Shown: positions 15,130 through 24,205 of the stretch, piece by piece
How positions within the stretch are numbered: the first letter of the stretch is position 1
Layout of the letters: each line of letters starts with the position of its first letter
NCBI RefSeq assembly: GCF_023015615.1
Contig: NZ_JALKAJ010000001.1
Location: 62,001 to 126,000 of the forward strand
Length of the DNA: 64,000 nt
Direction: 5' to 3'
DNA from: Qipengyuania sp. S6317L1
GTDB taxonomy: Bacteria; Pseudomonadota; Alphaproteobacteria; Sphingomonadales; Sphingomonadaceae
Program-made: the position numbers and the translations under genes
Notes under the pieces: generated by a model
What the model was told of the DNA's origin: nothing
Seen by the model: the letters and a program-made list of their open reading frames with translations, nothing else
Database searches by the model: none

Positions 15130-18100
15130 CTAAAGGCTTGCAAGAAGGCTTGCATTGCCGCCCGCAGCCGTGGTGTCGACGGAGGTCACACGCTCGGTCG
15201 CAAAGCGCGCAAGGTAGTGCGGTCCGCCTGCCTTGGGGCCAGTGCCCGACAGGCCCTCGCCGCCGAAAGGCTGGCTCTCGACGATCGCCCCGATCTGGTT
15301 GCGGTTGATGTAGAGATTGCCGACCTTTGCGCGCGCCTCGACAAACCGGTGGGTCGCGGCAATCCGGCTGTGAAGACCAAGGGTGAGGCCATAGCCGGTG
15401 GCGTTGATGTCCTCGATCACGGCGGCCAAGTCCTTCGCCTTGTAACGCACGATGTGTAACACTGGCCCGAAGTTCTCGCGTTTCAGATCAAGGATTGAGC
15501 CGATCTCCATAATGGTCGGCGCGACAAAGCATCCATGCTGCGCAAATTCGCCCAGTTCACGCCGCCAAACCTTGTGCCCCGATGCTTCCCGGCGCGCGAC
15601 ATGACGCTCAAGGGCGGCCTGCGCGTCAGGGTCGATCACGGGCCCCACATCGGTTGAGAGATTCGCCGGATCGCCAATGTGCAAGGCTTCAAATCCGCCC
15701 CGGATCATTTCGATCATATCATCGGCGATGTCGTCTTGCAGGTATAGCACCCGCAATGCCGAACAGCGCTGTCCGGCGCTCTGGAAAGCGGAGGAAAGCA
15801 CATCGCGCACGACCTGTTCGGGAAGGGCGCTGGAATCGACGATCATCGCGTTTTGCCCGCCGGTTTCCGCAATCAGTGTCGCAATCGGTCCATCGCGGCC
15901 TGCCAGTGCAAGGTTGATTGCTCTGGCCGTTTCGGTCGAACCGGTGAAGGCGACGCCGGTTAGACGCGGATCGCTCGTAATCATCTGGCCCACATCGCCT
16001 GCACCCGGCAGAAGCTGGAACACCTCCGGAGGGATGCCAGCCTCATGGCACAGCTTCACCGCGAGAGCCGCGATCAGCGGGGTCTGTTCGGCGGGCTTGG
16101 CGATCACTGCATTGCCGGCGGCAATCGCGGCGGACGCCATTCCGGTGAAGATCGCAAGCGGGAAATTCCAGGGCGAGATGGTGGCAAAAACGCCGCGCCC
16201 GTGCATGCGCAAAGTGTTCGCTTCGCCCGTAGGGCCGGGGAGTTCCACAGGGAGTTCAAACTGCCGCCGCGCCTCGCTTGCATAATAGCGCAGGAAATCG
16301 ACCGCCTCGCGCAGTTCGGCAATGCCATCAAGCAGCGTCTTGCCCGCCTCGCGCTGGCATAAGGAGAGGAATTCGGCCGTATGCTCTTCAAACAGGTTCG
16401 CCGCTTCGTCGAGCAAGGCGGCGCGTTTGTCGCCGCCAAGCGCGTCCCAGCCCGGCTGGATTGCGACTGCGCGGGCAAAAGCAGCATCCACTTCCTCGGC
16501 GGTCGTATCGCGCCGTGTTCCGACTTCGACCGAAAGATCATGCGGCATGGTGATCGGCGCAATCTCGCCCGCTACCTCGGCAGGGAAGGTGGGCTCTGCG
16601 TGCCAGTGAAGTGCGCGCAATTCCTCAAGCTTCGCTTCCAGTGGTTCGAGCACCAGCGGATCGGACAGATCGATTCCCTCACTGTTCAATCGCTCGCCCA
16701 GAATATCGCGGGGCAAAGGGATCACCGGATTGCGCAGAGGTGTATGGCTTTCAAGCTCTTCGATCTGGTCGCGCACGAGGTCTTCGGCGGCATATTCTGC
16801 ATCGCCCATGCGATTTACGAAGCTGGTGTTTGCTCCGTTTTCCAAAAGACGCCGCACGAGATAGGCGAGCAATTCCTTATGCCCGCCCACCGGCGCATAA
16901 ATCCTAACCGGCGTCGGCGAATTGCCTTCCAGCTTGGCGAGCGCTTCATAGAGTTCTTCGCCCATGCCGTGCAGACGCTGGAATTCGAACGGCCTGCCTT
17001 TTGAAAGCTCTTTCACCATCGCGACCGAATTTGCATTGTGCGTGGCAAAAGCGGGGTAGATCACGTCCTCATGCTCGAACAGGCGCACTGCGCAGGCGAG
17101 GAAGGACACATCGGTTGCGACCTTGCGGGTGAACACCGGATAATCTTCAAAGCCGCCCACTTGGGAAAGCTTGATTTCCGCATCCCAATAGGCGCCCTTG
17201 ACAAGCCGCACGAAGAGTTTGCGCCCATGGCGCCGCGCGCATTTGGCGATCCAGTCGCATGTAGGTGCGCCGCGTTTCTGATAGGCCTGGATTGCAAGGC
17301 CAAACCCTTCCCAGGACGTGCCATCGGCCCGCGTGAAAAGGTCATCGTCCGCCATCAGTTCTTCGATGATATCAAGGCTGAGTTCCAGCCGGTCAGCCTC
17401 TTCGGCATCAATGGTGAAATGGATGTTGGCATCGCGCGCTTTGGCGGCGAGGCCGCGCACCATCGGCACGATGTCGCGACGCGCTTCGTCGGCGTGAGTG
17501 AAAAGGTAGTTCGGGTGAAGCGCGGAGAGTTTGACCGAAATTCCGGGCGATGTGCCGATGCTGCCCGATGCCTCCCTCGCCAATCGTTCAATCGCGCCCT
17601 CATAGGCTGCGCGGTATTTTTCCGCATCGGCAAAAGTCATCGCCGCTTCGCCCAGCATATCGAAGCTGTGCGTAAGCCCCTTGGCGCGTTCGGGAGCCGC
17701 ACGTTTGAGCGCCTCGTTCATATTGCGGCCAAACACGAATTGCCCGCCAAGAATGCGCATCGCTTGCAAGGTGGCGGTCCGAATGACGGGTTCACCCAGT
17801 CGGTTCATCGTGCGCTTGAGCGTTCCGCCCATGCCGCGCTGATGCTCTTGCGGCTGGTCCAGAACCTCGCCCGTCAGCATAAGCGAAAATGTCGCGGCAT
17901 TGACGAAGGTCGATGAGCTCTCGCCCAGATGATCGCTCCAGTCGATCTCACCGATCTTGTCGCGGATCAGCGCGTCTGCCGTCGCATTGTCGGGCACGCG
18001 CAAAAGCGCTTCTGCAAGGCACATAAGCGCGATGCCTTCTTCGGTGTCGAGCCCGTACTGCTGCAGGAATGCGTCGATGCCGCTCGCCTTGTGCGCCCGC

Positions 18101-18264
18101 GCGCCTTCGATCAGCTGAACCGCGAAGTCCTGGGCATCCTGCGTCGCTTTGCGCGCAGGGGCCGCCTGTCGAAGCCGTTCCTTGATGCAGGTCTTTTCCT
18201 CCTGGCGATAGGCGCGGCGCAGGTCGGTGCGATCAAGGGTGAGGGGGGCAGCTGGTCTCGTCAC
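15130..18264 (-). CDS. putA: Bifunctional proline dehydrogenase / glutamate-semialdehyde dehydrogenase PutA
   Basis: This 1044-residue enzyme oxidises proline to glutamate in two steps. An N-terminal helical arm leads into the FAD-dependent proline dehydrogenase barrel (about 180-470; GISVKLSALHPNY, FTIDAEEADRLELSLDIIEEL, LVKGAYWDAEIK, FQRLHGMGEELYE). The NAD-dependent aldehyde dehydrogenase (about 560-1000) shows SPWNFPLAIFTG, ETGGQNAMIVDS with the catalytic Glu and SAGQRCSALRVLY with the catalytic Cys. It lacks the N-terminal ribbon-helix-helix DNA-binding domain of enterobacterial PutA, so it is not self-regulating. No putP or Lrp-type regulator is adjacent. Confidence 0.96.
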   Translation of the reverse strand: MTRPAAPLTLDRTDLRRAYRQEEKTCIKERLRQAAPARKATQDAQDFAVQLIEGARAHKASGIDAFLQQYGLDTEEGIALMCLAEALLRVPDNATADALIRDKIGEIDWSDHLGESSSTFVNAATFSLMLTGEVLDQPQEHQRGMGGTLKRTMNRLGEPVIRTATLQAMRILGGQFVFGRNMNEALKRAAPERAKGLTHSFDMLGEAAMTFADAEKYRAAYEGAIERLAREASGSIGTSPGISVKLSALHPNYLFTHADEARRDIVPMVRGLAAKARDANIHFTIDAEEADRLELSLDIIEELMADDDLFTRADGTSWEGFGLAIQAYQKRGAPTCDWIAKCARRHGRKLFVRLVKGAYWDAEIKLSQVGGFEDYPVFTRKVATDVSFLACAVRLFEHEDVIYPAFATHNANSVAMVKELSKGRPFEFQRLHGMGEELYEALAKLEGNSPTPVRIYAPVGGHKELLAYLVRRLLENGANTSFVNRMGDAEYAAEDLVRDQIEELESHTPLRNPVIPLPRDILGERLNSEGIDLSDPLVLEPLEAKLEELRALHWHAEPTFPAEVAGEIAPITMPHDLSVEVGTRRDTTAEEVDAAFARAVAIQPGWDALGGDKRAALLDEAANLFEEHTAEFLSLCQREAGKTLLDGIAELREAVDFLRYYASEARRQFELPVELPGPTGEANTLRMHGRGVFATISPWNFPLAIFTGMASAAIAAGNAVIAKPAEQTPLIAALAVKLCHEAGIPPEVFQLLPGAGDVGQMITSDPRLTGVAFTGSTETARAINLALAGRDGPIATLIAETGGQNAMIVDSSALPEQVVRDVLSSAFQSAGQRCSALRVLYLQDDIADDMIEMIRGGFEALHIGDPANLSTDVGPVIDPDAQAALERHVARREASGHKVWRRELGEFAQHGCFVAPTIMEIGSILDLKRENFGPVLHIVRYKAKDLAAVIEDINATGYGLTLGLHSRIAATHRFVEARAKVGNLYINRNQIGAIVESQPFGGEGLSGTGPKAGGPHYLARFATERVTSVDTTAAGGNASLLASL

Positions 18265-18456
18265 GTGTGGTTTTGTCCTTTCAGCTTCGACTCGTCACAA
18301 TATCAGCTATGAGGTGGACCGCATGCCCCGCCCATTCAAGTAAAGTCGATCTGTGCGAAACTTTCCTGCGCTTGAAGGCGGGCCATGCTATGATATGTGC
18401 GCTAACGCGACCGCTTAAGAGCGGCTGCCCTTCAGATTCTTGGGAGATGTGTCCTC

Positions 18457-18750
18457 ATGGCCTTGTTCTGTTTTTACTGCCGCGATGGTGAGGACAGCGA
18501 GACCCTGCGCGCCCTGCATCTTGCAGAACAGCGCAAACATATGGCCGAGCATGACCAGAATTACCTCACCGCGGGGCCTCTGACCAACCGCAAGGGCGAA
18601 TTCGTGGGATCACTCCTGATTATCGAGGCGGATAGCGAAGAAGAGGCGCGCGCCGCGGTGAATGACGACCCATACGTGACTGGCGGCGTTTGGCAGTCGA
18701 TCCGCGTCGACAAATTCGAACCCGTGAAGGGGCGCTGGAAGGATCGCTAG
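18457..18750 (+). CDS. YciI family protein
   Basis: This 97-residue protein has the ferredoxin-like YciI layout: FCFYCRDGEDSETLRALHLAEQRKHM with a conserved His, LTAGPLTN, GSLLIIEADSEEEARAAVNDDPYVTGGVW and IRVDKFEPVKGRW. The family is small, dimeric and of mostly unknown function; some members are linked to hydrolase or dehydrochlorinase-like chemistry. It is divergent from putA, with a 190-bp promoter region in between. No specific role is proposed. Confidence 0.9.
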   Translation: MALFCFYCRDGEDSETLRALHLAEQRKHMAEHDQNYLTAGPLTNRKGEFVGSLLIIEADSEEEARAAVNDDPYVTGGVWQSIRVDKFEPVKGRWKDR

Positions 18751-18783
18751 GGCGCCTGGGGGTATCGCCCTTGAGCCAGTGCC

Positions 18784-20034
18784 TTAACCGATCGGATCGT
18801 CAATAGATGGCGCAAGAGGGCTGAACAGACGCGGCCCTTCGTCTGTCATGTAGACGCAATCCTCTGAGCGCACTCCGAATTTGCCGGGAAGATAGATCCC
18901 CGGTTCATTCGAGAAGCACATGCCAGCAGCAATCGGAGTTTCATTGCCGCGCACGACGAACTGGTCTTCGTGGATATCCATGCCGATGCCGTGGCCGGTA
19001 CGGTGGGAGAGGCCGGGGGTCTTGTAGCCGGGGCCGAAGCCTTCCGCTTCGTAGTAAGCCCTGACCGCATCATCAATAGCGCCAAAGCTGCTGCCGACCT
19101 GTGCCATTTCCATGACGATATCCTGGCCTTTTCGCACTGTGTTCCACACGCGGATTTGTTCGACATTCGCGTCGCCGTGGACCCACGTGCGCGAAATATC
19201 GGATTTGTAGCCGTGCACATCGCAGCCGCAATCCATCAGAATGACCTGACCGTTTGCGACCTCGTGAACTTTTTTCGAGCCGTGGGGATAGGCGCTCGCC
19301 TCTCCCACTTGCGCCGAGGAGAAGGTGGGCCGTGCGCCGAGCAGCTTCGTTTCTTCGTGCATCAGGGCGCTGATATCTTTGCCGGTCATGCCTGCGCTGA
19401 CTTGCGGATAGGTTGCGCGGTAAGCCGCCATGGTGATGTCGTTTGCCGCTTGCATAAGCGCGATTTCATGGGGGCTTTTGATCTGCCGCAGCGCCGAGAC
19501 GATCGGGCTGGCCGAGACGATTTCGCGCCCGCCGCCCTCTTGTCTGAGGCCGTCCGCGACAAAATGCCTCGTGCTGCGCTCAAGCCCGATTGCACCCCTG
19601 AAATCATGGGCGCTGCCGCGATCATCGATGACGCTTGCGATAAGAGCGGTGGGGCTCTCATGCTCGTCCCAGGTGCGCACCTCCATGGGCATGACCATGA
19701 GCTCGGCAAGCTTGCTCGCTTCGAAGGCGGGAGTGATGACAACCGGCTCGCCCTCAGCGGGGATGACAAGCGCGGTCAGCCTGCTCCCCCGGCCCCAGCC
19801 AAGTCCGGAGAAATAGAGCATCGAGGTGCCCGCCTCGATGACGATCCCGGCACTGCCTTGGGCTTGCATCATGCCTTGCGCTGCATTGATGCGGGTTTGC
19901 CGCTCCGCGTTGGAAATCGGATCGGGAATGGTGACCGAGCCTTCAGATGAGGCCGCCAGAACCGGGCTCAATCCGCTGGCGCTGATCAAACCGCCCACGA
20001 CCCCCGTCTTCAAAACATTGCGCCGTGAGGTCAT
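18784..20034 (-). CDS. M24 family metallopeptidase (Xaa-Pro aminopeptidase-like), Tat-exported
   Basis: This 416-residue protein starts with a twin-arginine-like signal (MTSRRNVLKTGVVGGLISASGL). A creatinase N-terminal domain (about 35-175) precedes a pita-bread catalytic domain. Likely metal ligands are visible in MDCGCDVHGYKSDISRTW (Asp), HRTGHGIGMDIHE (His), FSNEPGIY (Glu) and VRSEDCVYM (Glu). Members cleave N-terminal residues before proline. An envelope location is inferred from the signal. It is followed by no gene on its strand and preceded 13 bp away by mtnP, so the two may share a transcript. Confidence 0.9.
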   Translation of the reverse strand: MTSRRNVLKTGVVGGLISASGLSPVLAASSEGSVTIPDPISNAERQTRINAAQGMMQAQGSAGIVIEAGTSMLYFSGLGWGRGSRLTALVIPAEGEPVVITPAFEASKLAELMVMPMEVRTWDEHESPTALIASVIDDRGSAHDFRGAIGLERSTRHFVADGLRQEGGGREIVSASPIVSALRQIKSPHEIALMQAANDITMAAYRATYPQVSAGMTGKDISALMHEETKLLGARPTFSSAQVGEASAYPHGSKKVHEVANGQVILMDCGCDVHGYKSDISRTWVHGDANVEQIRVWNTVRKGQDIVMEMAQVGSSFGAIDDAVRAYYEAEGFGPGYKTPGLSHRTGHGIGMDIHEDQFVVRGNETPIAAGMCFSNEPGIYLPGKFGVRSEDCVYMTDEGPRLFSPLAPSIDDPIG

Positions 20035-20047
20035 AGGCTGTGTGTCC

Positions 20048-20923
20048 TTATTTCGTATTCAGCACGCGGCCTGCCACCGCATCAAGCCGCGCCAAAAGCT
20101 CGGGGTCGCGCTCTTCGGGAGCGGTTATGACGCTGGTGTCGAGGCAGGTGTCGATGGGAGAGGCTTTGCGCGTTGCGGGAAGACCGGCGATGAAATTCAG
20201 CACCGCTTGTCTGGCAAGCTTTCCATTCGCTTTCATTTGCTTAAGCACGGCTGCGACGTCGACCGCGTCTTCGCCTTCGCGCCAGCAGTCGTAATCCGTC
20301 ACCATTCCGATCAGCGCGTATGGCAGTTCCGCCTCGCGTGCCAATTTCGCCTCCGGCATGGCGGTCATGCCAATGATGTCTGCGCCCCAGGCACGGTACA
20401 TATGGCTTTCGGCGCGGGTGGAAAACTGCGGACCTTCCATCGCAAGGTAGGTCGCGCCGGTGGCGACTTTGCCCTTGGCCGCCGTTACCGCTTTCGCCGC
20501 CATTTCCGAAAGGCGAGCGCACACGGGATCCGCCATTGAGACATGCGCAACCAAACCGCTGGTGAAGAAACTGGACGCGCGGCCCTTCGTGTTGTCGATG
20601 AACTGTTCGGCAATGGCAAAGCGGCCCGGTTCGATCTCTTCGCGCAAAGATCCAACCGCGCTTATGCCGAGAATGTCGGTGCAGCCTGCGCGCTTAAACG
20701 CGTCGATGTTCGCGCGCGAATTGAGGTCGCCGGGCGCAATCGGGTGGCCCCGCCCGTGTCTTGGCAAAAAGCGAACCTGCACATCGCCAATCCGGCCAAA
20801 CAGGATTTCATCGGAAGGATCACCCCAAGGGGTTTCGATGGAGAGCCATTGCTGATCCTCAATCCCCTCGATGTCGTAAAGGCCAGAGCCTCCGATGATC
20901 CCGATACACCAGTTTTTGGCCAT
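20048..20923 (-). CDS. mtnP: S-methyl-5'-thioadenosine phosphorylase
   Basis: The 291-residue protein shows the purine-nucleoside-phosphorylase fold signatures of MTA phosphorylase: IGIIGGSGLYDIEG (7-20), FLPRHGRGHPIAPGDLNSRANI (phosphate and dimer residues), SAVGSLREEI, YLAMEGPQFSTRAESHMYR and IGMTAMPEAKLARE (base and ribose contacts). It cleaves methylthioadenosine to adenine and methylthioribose-1-phosphate in methionine salvage. No other salvage gene is adjacent. The start at 20923 fits the family N-terminus. Confidence 0.96.
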   Translation of the reverse strand: MAKNWCIGIIGGSGLYDIEGIEDQQWLSIETPWGDPSDEILFGRIGDVQVRFLPRHGRGHPIAPGDLNSRANIDAFKRAGCTDILGISAVGSLREEIEPGRFAIAEQFIDNTKGRASSFFTSGLVAHVSMADPVCARLSEMAAKAVTAAKGKVATGATYLAMEGPQFSTRAESHMYRAWGADIIGMTAMPEAKLAREAELPYALIGMVTDYDCWREGEDAVDVAAVLKQMKANGKLARQAVLNFIAGLPATRKASPIDTCLDTSVITAPEERDPELLARLDAVAGRVLNTK

Positions 20924-20966
20924 AATTGTCTGGGCGTCTTCCCTTGCCGAGTTTCGATGGCGACCT

Positions 20967-21671
20967 TTAGGTCAGTTGCACGCGCTCGGGCAAGGCCTTG
21001 CGGATAAAGCCGCCGGCCTTGGCATAAGGTCCGGCAATGGAGGGCCGTGCTGTCATGTGTTCGTAGTGGGAAGCAAGCGCGGGATAGTCATCCAGCGGCA
21101 TTTCGGCCACCAGCGCCACCTGCATGAGGATAGTCGTCACCGCAATATCAGCGATGGAAAGTGTGTCATCGACGAAAAACTTTTTGCCCTCAAGCTGAGC
21201 GTTCAGATAGCCAAGCACGCCTGGCATTTCGTTCGCCCATGTCTCGCGCGCCTTTTCGATATCGGGCTCTTTGCCTTGGAGAAGCGAGAAGAAAACGGGT
21301 CTGAAAATGCCCAGCCCCCCTGCTGGCGCCAGCACTGTGTCGGCGTATTCTTCAATCATCAGCGCGCGGCCATGACCATATGCGGATGTGCCATAAAGCG
21401 AGAGAACGGGGTGCTTACGTTCAATATATGCGCACATGGCCGAACTGTCTGCGATCGTCCCTGCTTCGCCTTCTTGTGCAACAGAGCGGTCACGCAGGAC
21501 CGGTATGCGGCGCATAGGAGAGATTTCTTTGAACCAATCGGGCATTGGCATGATATTGACCGTTTCAAAGTCGAACTCGACGCCCTTTTCGATGCACACC
21601 GCCATTGCCTTGCGCGCGAACGGCGACACCGGGCTGCCATAGATTACGAGGTCGTTCGCTGCGTCGGTCAT
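20967..21671 (-). CDS. Glutathione S-transferase family protein
   Basis: The frame from the ATG at 21671 gives 234 residues; an upstream ATG adds 17 residues that do not look coding. The thioredoxin-like domain opens with LVIYGSPVSPFARKAMAVCIEKG and contains RRIPVLRD and a glutathione-binding TIADSSAMCAYIE. The helical C-terminal domain includes FFVDDTLSIADIAVTTIL with the conserved N-capping Asp. It is probably a cytosolic glutathione transferase or isomerase; the substrate is unknown. It runs leftward 43 bp before mtnP. Confidence 0.9.
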   Translation of the reverse strand: MTDAANDLVIYGSPVSPFARKAMAVCIEKGVEFDFETVNIMPMPDWFKEISPMRRIPVLRDRSVAQEGEAGTIADSSAMCAYIERKHPVLSLYGTSAYGHGRALMIEEYADTVLAPAGGLGIFRPVFFSLLQGKEPDIEKARETWANEMPGVLGYLNAQLEGKKFFVDDTLSIADIAVTTILMQVALVAEMPLDDYPALASHYEHMTARPSIAGPYAKAGGFIRKALPERVQLT

Positions 21672-21849
21672 TTCTAGAATCTCCCAAAGTTCGTGGTCAC
21701 AGATAACGGGCATGGGCGGCATCGCAACGCTGATCTTTCACTTTTCATCGCAGAAGCGCTCCCTTCCATTGCAATTCGCAATTGATTTTTGCGGGCAATG
21801 CTCCAACGTGGCTCCCGAGAGAATATTGAGTCTTTTGACGGAGAGAAAA

Positions 21850-23277
21850 ATGGTCACCCAGTATAAAAACCTCATCAATGGTGAGATGATCGAAACCGGC
21901 GAATGGCTGGACGTCGTGAACCCCGCCAATGAAGAGGTGATCGGACAGGTTCCTGCATGTGGCAAGGACGAGCTTGACCGCGCGGTTGCCGCAGCGCGCG
22001 CCGCGTTCAAAACCTGGAAGAACACCAGCCACGAAGAGCGTCAGGCCGCTTGCCTCGCGATTTCGGCAGCGATCAAGGAAAATTCAGACGAGCTTTTCCG
22101 CCTTTTGACCTCTGAACAGGGTAAACCGCACGCACAGGCCCAGGGCGAGATCGCCGGCGCCGCCGGTATTTCGAAAGCTCAATCTACGCTGAAACTCGAA
22201 GATGTGATCAATGAAGACAGCGATCAGCGCCTTTCGCGCACCCGCCGCGTGCCCGTGGGTGTTGTCGGTGGTATCGTGCCGTGGAACTTCCCGCTGATGA
22301 TGGCGGTGCAGAAGATCATTCCAGCGCTGATGAGCGGTTGCACGATTGTCCTGAAACCATCGCCCTTTACCCCGCTGACCACCCTTCGCGTGGCGGAACT
22401 GATCGCGGACAAGGTGCCAGCGGGCACAGTCAACATCATCACCGGCGAAGATGCCTTGGGCCCAATGATTACAAGCCACCCTGACATCGACAAGATCACC
22501 TTCACCGGATCGACCGAGACGGGCAAGAAGATCATGGAGGGCGCATCGTCCGATCTCAAGCGCATCACGCTTGAGCTTGGCGGCAATGATGCCTCGATCG
22601 TTCTTCCCGACGCCGATCCCAAAAAGGTCGCCGAACAGCTCTTCTGGTCAAGCTTCCAGAACGCAGGCCAGGTCTGCATCGCGGCAAAACGCGTTTACAT
22701 CCACGAGGACATCTATGACGAGCTGTCACAGGCCATCGCCGAATACGCTGCCCAGGTGAAAGTGGGTGACGGGTCGGAACAGGGCACCGGCGTTGGCCCG
22801 ATCCAGAACAAGAAACAGTATGAGCGCGTGCTTGAGTTGATCGAAGATGCCAAGGACAATGGCTACAAATTCCTGACCGGCGGGGACAAGGACCCATCGG
22901 GCACAGGGTATTACGTGCCGATCACCATCCTCGACAATCCGCCGGAAGACGCGCGTATCGTCGCCGAGGAACAGTTCGGCCCGGTCATGCCACTGATGAA
23001 GTTCTCGAGCGAAGACGAAGTGATCGAGCGGGCGAACAATTCCGAATACGGCCTTGCTGGCGCTGTGTGGACAGCCAACACCGACAAGGGCGTCGAGATC
23101 GCTGAGAAACTTGAAACAGGCACGGTGTGGATCAACGAATTCATGCACCTGTCGCCCTTCGCGCCGTTCGGCGGTCACAAGCAGTCGGGCTTTGGCGCAG
23201 AGTATGGCCTCGATGGCATGAAGGAATTTACCTATCCGCAGGTAATTACCGTCAAGAAAGACAATGTGGTCGCCTGA
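21850..23277 (+). CDS. NAD(P)-dependent aldehyde dehydrogenase
   Basis: The 475-residue enzyme starts at the ATG at 21850, preceded by a GGAG-like site (ACGGAGAGAAAAATG). Typical motifs are VGIVPWNFPLMM-like GGIVPWNFPLMMAVQK (about 140-155), FTGSTETGKKIM (about 220-231), the catalytic Glu in LELGGNDASIV and the catalytic Cys in NAGQVCIAAKR. The C-terminus has EQFGPVMPLMKF and FGGHKQSGFGAEYG. It oxidises aldehydes to acids; similarity to betaine-, phenylacet- and succinate-semialdehyde-type enzymes does not settle the substrate. It is monocistronic with a terminator-like hairpin downstream. Confidence 0.93.
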   Translation: MVTQYKNLINGEMIETGEWLDVVNPANEEVIGQVPACGKDELDRAVAAARAAFKTWKNTSHEERQAACLAISAAIKENSDELFRLLTSEQGKPHAQAQGEIAGAAGISKAQSTLKLEDVINEDSDQRLSRTRRVPVGVVGGIVPWNFPLMMAVQKIIPALMSGCTIVLKPSPFTPLTTLRVAELIADKVPAGTVNIITGEDALGPMITSHPDIDKITFTGSTETGKKIMEGASSDLKRITLELGGNDASIVLPDADPKKVAEQLFWSSFQNAGQVCIAAKRVYIHEDIYDELSQAIAEYAAQVKVGDGSEQGTGVGPIQNKKQYERVLELIEDAKDNGYKFLTGGDKDPSGTGYYVPITILDNPPEDARIVAEEQFGPVMPLMKFSSEDEVIERANNSEYGLAGAVWTANTDKGVEIAEKLETGTVWINEFMHLSPFAPFGGHKQSGFGAEYGLDGMKEFTYPQVITVKKDNVVA

Positions 23278-23331
23278 TATTCGGGCGCCCGCTTAATATC
23301 GGGCTCAAAATGAGTTATACCTGACTCTACG

Positions 23332-23365
23332 GAGACGGGGCCTAGCGCGACATAGGTCTCGTCTC
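23332..23365 (+). terminator. Hairpin downstream of the aldehyde dehydrogenase gene
   Basis: GAGACG (23332-23337) pairs with CGTCTC (23360-23365), and CCTA pairs with TAGG inside it; the stem is followed by TTCTGATTCTT. It is an interrupted stem with a weak T-tract, so it is a probable but not perfect terminator. Confidence 0.5.
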
Positions 23366-23397
23366 TTCTGATTCTTGGCTGAAATGGGGAAAGCAAA

Positions 23398-24195
23398 GTG
23401 GATCATTCAGACAACACGATTTCGAAGAAAATTGTTTCCAGGCGCGACTTTACCGCGATGGCGGCGCTCCTTGGCGGGGTGAGCATCGCGGCTCCTGCCA
23501 GTGCGCAGAGCCTTGGAAGTATCTTGGGCTCGGCCAAAAAGGTCATTGATGCGGCAAGCTATTCTGATGCGGAGATGAAGGTCTTCTTCGATCAGATGAG
23601 CGAGGACATGGATGAAAAAAATCCGCTCGCTCCCGCTGATAGCCCTTATGCACAACGCCTCGCCGCGCTTTCGCAAGGGCTTGATAGCTACGACGGGCTC
23701 GACCTCGATATTCAGGCCTATCTGGTGAAAGACGTGAACGCCTTTGCCATGGCGAACGGGACGATCCGCGTCTTCGCAGGGCTCATGGATGAGTTCACCG
23801 ATGACGAGGTGCGCTATGTCATCGGTCACGAGATTGGTCACGTCCAGCGCGAGCATACCAAGAAACGGATGCAGGGCGCGCTGCAACGCGACGCGGCTAT
23901 GAGCGTGGCTGGCACTGCAAGCGGGGGCGTCAAACGTATTGCAAGTTCGGAGCTTGGCGAATTCTTTGGCAACGTCATCACCGCGCAGCACAGCCAGAAG
24001 CACGAGCGCGAGGCGGACGATTATGCGCTGCAATTCATGCTCGACAATGAATACGACGCGCAGGCCTGTGTAACAGCGCTTGAAAAACTCGACGCGATGA
24101 GCGGCGGGAGTGGTGCCAGCGGGCTCGCTGCATGGACCTCAACGCACCCAAGCCCCAAATCCCGCGCAAAACGCCTCCGCAAGAAGCTCGATTGA
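23398..24195 (+). CDS. M48 family metalloprotease, exported
   Basis: The 265-residue frame begins with a GTG at 23398 and carries a Tat-like signal (SRRDFTAMAALLGGVSIAAPASA, residues 14-36). The zinc-binding HEIGH motif (about 142-146) lies in RYVIGHEIGHVQREHTKKRM, and a downstream Glu is in HEREADDYALQFM, as expected for M48 (HtpX/BepA/Oma1-like) peptidases. An N-terminal region resembling a membrane-associated domain is absent apart from the signal, so it is probably a periplasmic quality-control protease. An independent promoter is likely after the preceding hairpin. Confidence 0.9.
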   Translation: MDHSDNTISKKIVSRRDFTAMAALLGGVSIAAPASAQSLGSILGSAKKVIDAASYSDAEMKVFFDQMSEDMDEKNPLAPADSPYAQRLAALSQGLDSYDGLDLDIQAYLVKDVNAFAMANGTIRVFAGLMDEFTDDEVRYVIGHEIGHVQREHTKKRMQGALQRDAAMSVAGTASGGVKRIASSELGEFFGNVITAQHSQKHEREADDYALQFMLDNEYDAQACVTALEKLDAMSGGSGASGLAAWTSTHPSPKSRAKRLRKKLD

Positions 24196-24205
24196 CGCTG
24201 GCTGA